Origin: Rhizobium sp. CIAT894
Lineage (GTDB): Bacteria > Pseudomonadota > Alphaproteobacteria > Rhizobiales > Rhizobiaceae
DNA: 64,000 bases
Assembly (NCBI RefSeq): GCF_000172795.2
Contig: NZ_CP020951.1
Coordinates: 1 to 64,000 of the forward strand
Direction: 5' to 3'
Shown here: piece by piece, positions 45,631 through 52,141 of the stretch
Layout: each line of letters starts with the position of its first letter
Numbering within the stretch: position 1 is the first letter of the stretch
Translations under genes and position numbers: made by a program
Notes under the pieces: model-generated
Seen by the model: the letters and a program-made list of their open reading frames with translations, nothing else
The model's database searches: none
What the model was told of the DNA's origin: nothing

Positions 45631-46002
45631 GTCTCTAAGCTCTTGTTGTTTCGTTTGTTCCGCGACTAAAGCACTGAACCAGATCGCGACATGAGGCCTT
45701 TGGTCGCAGTGCAGCAAGCGTGCCGCACTGCGGCACAAATCTTGTGCGCTAGTGCTTTGAAATCCTGATGAAATCAAGAAGGATTTTTCGCCAGCGCGTG
45801 TTTCGGTCAATATATCCGCAAGAATCGGTCAGGCCAGCGCTCCCATGACAAATTACTGTCCGGATCACGCCAATTTTTTCCATCCGCGCTCAACCGCACT
45901 GATGAACTATTTACGTCTGACGCACTTGATAAGCCTGCCGGTTTGATCAAGATCAGGCTTGAGGCGCTTTGCCGGAAGCGCCTTAACGAGGAGGCGTTTT
46001 TC
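45631..46002. other. divergent control region of cyoA and the MFS gene
   Basis: No gene is seen. A perfect dyad GTGCCGC-ACT-GCGGCAC (45720-45736) lies 90 nt upstream of cyoA. An FNR/FixK-like box lies at 45943-45956. A hairpin AGGCGCTT/AAGCGCCT (45962-45983) sits just before the MFS Shine-Dalgarno (GAGGAGG near 45989). Confidence 0.5.
45943..45956. promoter_or_regulatory. FNR/FixK-like anaerobox
   Basis: TTGAT-CAAG-ATCAG matches the consensus TTGAT-N4-ATCAA at nine of ten fixed bases. It lies 47 nt upstream of the MFS start codon and 313 nt upstream of cyoA. Rhizobial FnrN/FixK boxes often share the G before ATCAA, as here. Confidence 0.5.
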
Positions 46003-47334
46003 ATGGCTACAACATCGCATTACGGACCGTCGTCGGCGTCGCTCGAACGCGACGCGCGGCGCATTCACGACGACAAGCCGGTTTCCCCGGGCAGCATCGC
46101 CATCGGCGTGGTGATCGGCCGCATGTCGGAATTCTTCGATTTCTTCGTCTACGGCCTTGCCTCCGTCCTGGTCTTTCCGCAACTGGTCTTCCCCTTTGCG
46201 CCGGACAGGCTGACGGCGACACTCTATTCCTTCGCCATCTTCTCGCTCGCCTTCCTGGCCCGCCCGGTCGGCTCCGTCGTGTTCATGACGATCGACCGGA
46301 TGTACGGGCGCGGCACCAAGCTGACGATCGCGCTCTTCCTGCTCGGCGGCTCCACCGCCTCGATCGCCTTCCTGCCGGGTTACGAGGAGATCGGCGTCTG
46401 GTCGATCGCGCTCTTGGCGCTCTTCCGCCTCGGCCAGGGTTTTGCGCTCGGCGGCGCCTGGGACGGGCTTGCTTCGCTGCTGGCGCTCAACGCGCCGGCC
46501 AACCACCGCGGCTGGTATGCGATGATCCCGCAGCTCGGCGCGCCGATCGGCTTTGCGCTGGCCAGCACGCTGTTCGGCTATTTCGTCGCCAATCTTTCCA
46601 GTGAGGATTTCCTCTCCTGGGGCTGGCGCTATCCCTTCTTCGTCGCCTTCGCGATCAATGTCGTGGCGCTGTTTGCGCGTCTGCGCCTGGTCATGACCAA
46701 GGAATTCGGCACGCTGCTCGAACAGCACGAGCTGGAAGCCGCGCCGATCCTTGAGGTGCTGCGCGTTCACGGCCGCGACATCCTGATCGGCGCCTTCGTG
46801 CCGCTCGCCAGCTTCGCCATGTTCCACCTCGTCACCATCTTCCCGCTCGGCTGGATGAGCCTTTACGGCAACCAGCCGATCGGTGCCTTCATGGTGGTGC
46901 AGGTGGTCGGCGCCATGGTCGGCATAGTCGCCATCATCGCCTCGGGGCTGATCGCCGACCGCATCGGCCGGCGCGCCCAGCTTGCCATCTGCGCCGTCAT
47001 CATCGCCGTCTTCAGCTTCGTCGGGCCGATCCTGATCGCTTCCGGCAATAATGGCCATGACGCCTTCGTCATCATAGGCTTCGGCGTGCTCGGCCTCTCC
47101 TTCGGCCAGGCGACCGGCTCGATCTCGTCGCGCTTCGGCCGCGGCTATCGTTATACTGGCGCCGCCTTCACCTCGGATCTCGCCTGGCTGATCGGCGCCG
47201 GCTTCGCACCGCTGGTGGCGCTCAGCCTCTCCAGCCGCTTCGGCCTGACCTTCGTCGGCTACTACCTGCTCTCCGGCGCCATCTGCACGCTGGCCGCACT
47301 CGCCTTCAGCAGGGCGCTGGAACAGCGGGAATAG
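46003..47334 (+). CDS. MFS transporter (MHS-like)
   Basis: The 443-residue protein has twelve helices. The start RMSEFFDFFVYGLASVLVFP and LARPVGSVVFMTIDRMYGRG correspond to the metabolite:proton symporter branch (ShiA, ProP, citrate). Substrate unknown. The ATG at 46003 has GAGGAGG upstream, which decides the start over the in-frame 45943 that lies in the FNR-like box. It is divergent from cyoA. A GC-rich hairpin (47345-47374) follows the stop and may terminate transcription. Confidence 0.88.
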   Translation: MATTSHYGPSSASLERDARRIHDDKPVSPGSIAIGVVIGRMSEFFDFFVYGLASVLVFPQLVFPFAPDRLTATLYSFAIFSLAFLARPVGSVVFMTIDRMYGRGTKLTIALFLLGGSTASIAFLPGYEEIGVWSIALLALFRLGQGFALGGAWDGLASLLALNAPANHRGWYAMIPQLGAPIGFALASTLFGYFVANLSSEDFLSWGWRYPFFVAFAINVVALFARLRLVMTKEFGTLLEQHELEAAPILEVLRVHGRDILIGAFVPLASFAMFHLVTIFPLGWMSLYGNQPIGAFMVVQVVGAMVGIVAIIASGLIADRIGRRAQLAICAVIIAVFSFVGPILIASGNNGHDAFVIIGFGVLGLSFGQATGSISSRFGRGYRYTGAAFTSDLAWLIGAGFAPLVALSLSSRFGLTFVGYYLLSGAICTLAALAFSRALEQRE

Positions 47335-47344
47335 TGTAAACGCA

Positions 47345-47374
47345 GCAGCACGCCGGGGGAGTCCGGCGCGCTGC
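47345..47374 (+). terminator. hairpin after the MFS gene
   Basis: Arms GCAGC-A-CGCCGG and CCGGCG-C-GCTGC pair around a 6-nt loop with one bulge pair, 10 bp after the stop codon. Only two T residues follow, so its strength is uncertain. Confidence 0.5.
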
Positions 47375-47384
47375 TTCATCCTCA

Positions 47385-47948
47385 ATGGTATCGAAGAGCG
47401 GCATTGCCGAATTGATGCAAGACTTATTGGTCGTTAGCGATATCCACGGGTTTCCCGAAACCTTTGCCGAACTATCGGATGTCGGGTGCTCCAAACACAG
47501 CCTGCTGGGCCTGGCCGAGCTCAGTGGTCGGCCCGGTCTGCGTGCAGACGAACTTCACCACCATCTCTTCAACGAAGACGGCATGCGGCATGCGATTCGG
47601 GCACTTCGCGAGGTTGACGGACGCAGGTGCTTGGGGGTTGGTTTCAGCGCCGGTGGAACCGCTTTGTGGCATGCGGTCAAAGAGGGTCTGGAGCTCCAGG
47701 CCCTGATCTGCGTGTCGTCAACCAGATTGCGCTTCGAAACGTCTCCATTGAATATCCCCACAATGGTAGTCTGGGGAGAGCTCGATCCATATCGGCCACC
47801 TGAAAGCTGGAACCACGCTGTTGCCCAGCATTGGAAAACCTACGCTGGCAAACAGCACGATTTTTACCGCATCGACACGCTTGCATGCGAATCGCCGCTA
47901 CGGGCCGATATCGTCGCGTTCACCGAAGGCCGTTTCCTCTTTGCATAG
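47385..47948 (+). CDS. small alpha/beta hydrolase
   Basis: The 187-residue protein has the nucleophile elbow GVGFSAGG, a later Asp in VVWGELDPYRPP and a His in GKQHDFYR, which together make a credible Ser-Asp-His triad. The family resembles dienelactone-hydrolase-like or YqiA-type esterases. Substrate unknown. An alternative start is 47415 (MQDLLVVSDIHGF); neither has a good Shine-Dalgarno. GC content is lower than in neighbours, which may mean acquisition. Confidence 0.75.
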   Translation: MVSKSGIAELMQDLLVVSDIHGFPETFAELSDVGCSKHSLLGLAELSGRPGLRADELHHHLFNEDGMRHAIRALREVDGRRCLGVGFSAGGTALWHAVKEGLELQALICVSSTRLRFETSPLNIPTMVVWGELDPYRPPESWNHAVAQHWKTYAGKQHDFYRIDTLACESPLRADIVAFTEGRFLFA

Positions 47949-48065
47949 CGCATATTTGTGGCGCTTCGGCCGGTGCCGGCCAGACACCAGGGTCTTGCGA
48001 ACGTGCAGGCTTTCGTTTTCGGCTGCAAGCTCAATTGTTGAACGCATTGCAATCTATTATTAAAT

Positions 48066-48096
48066 GCATATCCTGTCGACCGCAACGAGGATATGC
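48066..48096. promoter_or_regulatory. operator-like palindrome of the toxin-antitoxin pair
   Basis: Perfect arms GCATATCC (48066-48073) and GGATATGC (48089-48096) flank a 15-nt centre directly before the antitoxin ATG. A TTGAAC (48038-48043) followed after 16 bp by TTAAAT (48060-48065) is a possible promoter. Autoregulation through such a dyad is usual in type II systems. Confidence 0.6.
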
Positions 48097-48097
48097 C

Positions 48098-48556
48098 ATG
48101 ATCACGGAAACCATCGATCATTCGACGCTTTCCAGCCTTGTCGAAGCCGGCGCGGTCGATGCCGCGCATGTCGTCGGCAAAACCGGCGGCTGGTCCGTCG
48201 TCATCCGCTACGGCAAATCAGAGCGCACGCTCGCCGCCCAGCGCAGCCGGCAGGTGCGCCTGTTCAAGCGCATGGATACCCTCGTGTCCTATCTCAAGGA
48301 TATCGGCATCTCGCAGTTCGATGTCGATGCGGCCGATTATGTCTCCGAGACGGCATTGCGGCCGGATCGGGCCGCGGCGCTGCGTCGGACCCATGAGGCG
48401 GCGGAATACGACAAATGGTTCCGCGAACAGGTCGAGGAGGCGATCCGGGAAGCCGATGATCCGAACGCGGTCTGGATCCCGCACGAAGTCGTCAAGGAAG
48501 AGATGGCGCGCGAACGGGCGGAACTGCTGGCGCGGCTTAAGGGCGAGAGCAAGTGA
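48098..48556 (+). CDS. antitoxin (PaaA2-like C-terminus) of a ParE-type system
   Basis: The 152-residue protein precedes a ParE toxin and overlaps it by 4 bp (GTGA). The C-terminal half (KWFREQVEEAIREADD, HEVVKEEMARERAELLARL) matches PaaA2/ParD-like toxin-wrapping segments. The N-terminal ~85 residues (HVVGKTGGWSVVIRYGKSER and LKDIGISQFDVDAADY) form an extra domain that is not the usual ribbon-helix-helix and may bind the palindrome at 48066-48096. It is longer than a normal 80-residue antitoxin. Confidence 0.8.
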   Translation: MITETIDHSTLSSLVEAGAVDAAHVVGKTGGWSVVIRYGKSERTLAAQRSRQVRLFKRMDTLVSYLKDIGISQFDVDAADYVSETALRPDRAAALRRTHEAAEYDKWFREQVEEAIREADDPNAVWIPHEVVKEEMARERAELLARLKGESK

Positions 48557-48843
48557 AGCTCGTCTGGCGTGCGAAAGCTGCATCCGATCGCAAAAGAGCC
48601 ATTCAGTTTATCGCCGACCAGAATGTCGGCGCCGCGATAAGCCAACTTGATGAGATCGAGCGTCAGACCGATTTGCTCATCGATCAGCCGGAGATCGGCC
48701 GGCCCGGACGAATCGATGGAACGCGCGAACTGGTCATTTCACGCACATCTTTCATCGTGATCTATCGCGTCCGCCAAAAAGCCAAACAGGTGGAAATTTT
48801 GCGCCTCGTCCACGGCGCGCAAAAATGGCCGCCCAAACCTTGA
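48553..48843 (+). CDS. ParE/RelE-superfamily toxin
   Basis: The 96-residue protein has the ParE layout: N-terminal helices (WRAKAASDRKRAIQFIADQN), the loop LIDQPEIGRPGRIDGTREL and the C-terminal strands FIVIYRVRQKAKQVEILRLVHGAQKWP. ParE toxins poison DNA gyrase; RelE relatives cut mRNA. The GTG start overlaps the antitoxin stop. The gene appears intact. Confidence 0.9.
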   Translation: MKLVWRAKAASDRKRAIQFIADQNVGAAISQLDEIERQTDLLIDQPEIGRPGRIDGTRELVISRTSFIVIYRVRQKAKQVEILRLVHGAQKWPPKP

Positions 48844-48908
48844 TTTGATACGTGCCCGAAAGCAAGAAACTCCTGGGAAGCTGCATAGTGATAGTTCGTT
48901 CAGAGTGG

Positions 48909-49625
48909 ATGCCCTCCATCCGCGAAATCGATGAAGAGACGGCCATTTGCGCGATCGGCGACGTTCATGGACGCGCTGATCTTCTGAGAGAGATGCATCT
49001 CGGTATTGCGCACGAATTTCACCTCATTTCTCCGGGTGCTGCTCATTGCATCCATCTAGGCGATCTGATCGACCGGGGGCCGGAAAGCTTGCGGGCGCTG
49101 AGTTTAGCCATGCAGGGCATTCCCGGCGCGACCAACTGCACCCTCATTGGAAATCATGAACATCGATTGCTTCAGTTGCTTTGCGCACCTGACGCCAAGA
49201 TGATGGATCGTTGGCTGGCGAATGGCGGTACCGAATTCTTTGAGGAACTCGGCGTTGACCCTCGCGGCCGATGGGAAGAGAGGGTGTCGGAGCTTCTGGG
49301 TGGCGATATGATTGAGTGGCTGCATTCGTTGCCGCTGAAGTTGCAGCTCGGAAAACTGCTTTTCGTCCATGCAGGCATCGACGTAGAGGTTCCGATCGAT
49401 CGTCAGACCGCAGAAACGCTTGCGTGGATTCGCGAGCCTTGGCTTTCTTCCAAGGGGCCATATGAAAATGGCTTGGCTGTCATACATGGTCACACGCCCA
49501 TCACAGAGGTCGTTCTCAGCAACCCGCACAGGATCAACCTGGATACCGGGGCTTGCGAAACAGGTGTTTTGAGCGCGCTTCTCATCCATGGCGGTCGAAT
49601 GAAGCTCTTGCAGACCAGTCATTGA
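48909..49625 (+). CDS. PPP-family serine/threonine metallophosphatase
   Basis: The 238-residue protein carries the PPP motifs GDVHGRADLL, GDLIDRGPES, GNHEHRL and late HAGID and HGHTP, with all metal-ligating residues present. Bacterial PrpA/PrpB-like enzymes dephosphorylate proteins or hydrolyse Ap4A-like nucleotides. I used the ATG at 48909; a GTG at 48852 would add 19 residues. It is 65 bp after the toxin gene but need not be functionally linked. Confidence 0.85.
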   Translation: MPSIREIDEETAICAIGDVHGRADLLREMHLGIAHEFHLISPGAAHCIHLGDLIDRGPESLRALSLAMQGIPGATNCTLIGNHEHRLLQLLCAPDAKMMDRWLANGGTEFFEELGVDPRGRWEERVSELLGGDMIEWLHSLPLKLQLGKLLFVHAGIDVEVPIDRQTAETLAWIREPWLSSKGPYENGLAVIHGHTPITEVVLSNPHRINLDTGACETGVLSALLIHGGRMKLLQTSH

Positions 49626-49694
49626 GGTCTGCCGCCGTCAGCTCCAACGCGCGGCTGCTGTGCCGCCCGCGGCCGAGCGGCGGCGAAGAAGCCG

Positions 49695-50156
49695 TCACTC
49701 GCGGACGGAAAGCTCCAAGCCGTGCTTGACCGTTTTAAGCGCGATCAGGCTCTTGTATTTTCGCACAAGCGCCTGCTGCTCATTCATGAGCCGGTCGACG
49801 AATTCATTGTATTCCTCGAGATTGCGGACGGCCACCAGCAGGACAAAGTCGACATCGCCGGTGACATACCAGCAGGATTGCACTTCAGGCGCCCGCTCCA
49901 GCCACCGCTGGAATTGATCCAGCGTATGGCGGTGTTCGTTCTGGATTTCGAGCTCGACCAGAATGGACAAGGTGCGATCGACGGCCTTCGGACTGACCAC
50001 CGCCACGATCTTCTCGATCATCCCGTCCTGCTTCAGTCTGTTGATTCGGCGTTCGACGGCCGAGCTAGAAAGATTGACGGTGTCGGCGATGATCTTGCCG
50101 GGAATATCGGCATTTTCCTGGAGGATCGAAAGAATGGTTCGATCAATGTCATCCAC
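49695..50156 (-). CDS. Lrp/AsnC-family transcriptional regulator
   Basis: The 153-residue protein has an N-terminal HTH (DDIDRTILSILQENADI, SSSAVERRINRLKQDGMI) and a C-terminal RAM domain (YVTGDVDFVLLVAVRNLEEY) for amino-acid sensing and octamer formation. It is divergent from an MFS exporter gene 120 bp away and probably controls it. Its ligand is not predictable. Confidence 0.93.
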   Translation of the reverse strand: MDDIDRTILSILQENADIPGKIIADTVNLSSSAVERRINRLKQDGMIEKIVAVVSPKAVDRTLSILVELEIQNEHRHTLDQFQRWLERAPEVQSCWYVTGDVDFVLLVAVRNLEEYNEFVDRLMNEQQALVRKYKSLIALKTVKHGLELSVRE

Positions 50157-50276
50157 AGCGTAAATCCAATTTCATACGCGGAAAATCCGCCGTAAATTAT
50201 ACAATGGCGCGGCTTTCCCGCGCATTAAATCAATACCATCTCTCCGTGACAAAATCCATTTTCACGGTTCACCCCT

Positions 50277-51569
50277 ATGTCTGCACGTATTTCGCCGCGC
50301 GCCAGCGCTTTTTGCCATGCCGGCTTTCGCCACTATTGGATTGCCCGTTTCCTCGGCTGCTTCTCCGCTCAGATCATGGGTGTGTCGGTCGGCTGGCAGG
50401 TCTATGACATCACCCGCGACCCCTTCGATCTCGGCATGGTGGGCCTGACGCTGTTCCTGCCCGCCTTCCTGCTCGTGCTGGTGACCGGCGCCGTCGCCGA
50501 CCGCTTCAACCGCGTGCTGATCATGACGGGCTGTATCGCCGGCGAGGGGTTGTGCGCGCTGGCCTTGCTGATGTTCACCGTGACAGGAGAGCACAGTGTG
50601 GTGCCGATCTTCTGTACCCTCGCCCTGCTCGGCACGCTGCGGGCTTTCTTCGGGCCGGCACTGCAATCCCTGATGCCCAATCTCGTGCCGGCGGAAGATC
50701 TCGCCAGTGCCATCGCCTGGGGCACGTCCTCTTGGCAGATCGCCACCGTGTTCGGGCCGGTCGCCGGTGGCCTGCTTTACGGCATCTCGCCGGAAGCGGC
50801 CTATATCAGTTCCTTCGTATTGCTTGCCGTCGCGGCCGCGCTGGCCCTTCGCGTTCCGGTGCAGGCGCATGTCGCCGCGGAAAGACCGAGCCTGGAGACG
50901 GTGGTCGCCGGATTCCGCTACATCTGGAAGGAAAAGATCGTGCTTGGCGCCATCTCCTTCGATCTTTTCGCGATGCTGCTCGGCGGCGCCTCGGCGTTGC
51001 TACCCGTCTATGCGCGCGACATTCTCACTGTCGGTCCATGGGGGCTCGGCCTTCTGCGCGCCGCACCCGGCATCGGCTCGATCCTGGTGGCAGCCTTGCT
51101 GCTGCGCCATCCCGTCAAAGACCATGCCGGCGTGATCATGTTCGTCTGCGTCGCCCTGGTCGGTGTCTTCATCATCGTGTTCGGCGCCTCGACCGAGGTC
51201 TGGTTGTCGGTGCTGGCGCTCGGCCTGATGGGTGGTTTGGATATGGTGAGCGTCTTCGTGCGCGAGACGCTGATCCAGCTCCGCACACCCGACGCCTTGC
51301 GTGGGCGCGTCAATGCGGTGAACATGGTTTTCACAGGCGCCTCGAACGAACTCGGCGAATTCCGCGCCGGCATCTCGGCCTCAGCTTTCGGCGCCGTGCC
51401 GGCAGTGATTATCGGCGGCGCGGCGACGATCGGGGTGTCGGCTTTGTGGTGGCATTTGTTTCCGCAATTGCGGAAGGCGCGGTCTCTGGGGGACGGACGC
51501 AGGGTTTCATCGCCTGTCGACGAAGGCGTGTGTTGCCCTCATCGCGGCGCCGCTAAAATCCCCGCTTGA
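50277..51569 (+). CDS. MFS exporter (EntS-like)
   Basis: The 430-residue protein has twelve helices and the EntS/MFS_3 start HYWIARFLGCFSAQIMGVSV, then TGAVADRFNRVLIM and RAFFGPALQSLMPNLVPAEDL. EntS-type proteins export siderophores or small peptides; here the substrate is unknown. It pairs with the divergent Lrp regulator. The C-terminal 25 residues are Ser/Arg-rich and less conserved-looking. Confidence 0.9.
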   Translation: MSARISPRASAFCHAGFRHYWIARFLGCFSAQIMGVSVGWQVYDITRDPFDLGMVGLTLFLPAFLLVLVTGAVADRFNRVLIMTGCIAGEGLCALALLMFTVTGEHSVVPIFCTLALLGTLRAFFGPALQSLMPNLVPAEDLASAIAWGTSSWQIATVFGPVAGGLLYGISPEAAYISSFVLLAVAAALALRVPVQAHVAAERPSLETVVAGFRYIWKEKIVLGAISFDLFAMLLGGASALLPVYARDILTVGPWGLGLLRAAPGIGSILVAALLLRHPVKDHAGVIMFVCVALVGVFIIVFGASTEVWLSVLALGLMGGLDMVSVFVRETLIQLRTPDALRGRVNAVNMVFTGASNELGEFRAGISASAFGAVPAVIIGGAATIGVSALWWHLFPQLRKARSLGDGRRVSSPVDEGVCCPHRGAAKIPA

Positions 51570-51574
51570 AAACC

Positions 51575-52042
51575 CTACTGCGCCATCTGCGGCTGCTTTG
51601 CCGCCCGCGCCGCGGTCAGTTCCGCGGTGGTGTGGTTCAGGCGGTCGGCGAGCACGCGCATGATTTCCACGGCCATCTCCGGAAAGTCGCTCAGCAGCTT
51701 CAGGAAATGCTCCTTGCTGATGCGCAGCACCTCGAGCGGCGAGGTGGCGCGCACCGTTGCCGTGCGCGAGACATCGCAGAGGATGGCGATTTCGCCGACG
51801 ATGGAATTGAGTTCGACATCGGCGACCTTGATCTCGCCGGCCGGCGAGGCGACGATGATATCGGCGCTGCCGGAAAGGATGACATAGGCGGCGTCGCCGA
51901 CATCGCCCTGATGGAAGAGGTCCTGCCCGGCTTTGTAGGTCATGCGGTCGGAGGTGAAGGCCAAAAGCTTGAGCTTTGCTGGCGCAATCCTTGAAAAGAT
52001 CGGCACCCGGCGCAGCATTTCCACTTCGTCTCTCAACAGCAT
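51575..52042 (-). CDS. cyclic-nucleotide-binding-domain protein without HTH
   Basis: The 155-residue protein is one Crp-like sensor domain (LRRVPIFSRIAPAKLKLLAF, AGQDLFHQGDVGDAAYVI, NSIVGEIAILCDVSRTATV) followed by a short helix. It lacks a DNA-binding domain, so it may regulate a partner protein. It lies 99 bp downstream of the degenerate ABC protein gene on the same strand, and the two may form an operon. ATG at 52042 is preferred to 52066. In the phosphate-binding-cassette position, GEIAILCDVSRTATV, the usual Arg-Ala-Ala ending is altered to Arg-Thr-Ala. Confidence 0.85.
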   Translation of the reverse strand: MLLRDEVEMLRRVPIFSRIAPAKLKLLAFTSDRMTYKAGQDLFHQGDVGDAAYVILSGSADIIVASPAGEIKVADVELNSIVGEIAILCDVSRTATVRATSPLEVLRISKEHFLKLLSDFPEMAVEIMRVLADRLNHTTAELTAARAAKQPQMAQ

Positions 52043-52141
52043 GAGCGTTTCAATCCCCTGCCGCATGGTTCTTGGAACCAGGCGTCTTCAAATTCCGGGC
52101 ATTCCCCCGGGAACGCCTACCATCGCCGCCCCAATAGAATA

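Noticed and set aside
45907..47385. 492-codon minus-strand frame opposite the MFS gene
   Set aside because: It is highly charged, as expected for the complement of membrane helices.
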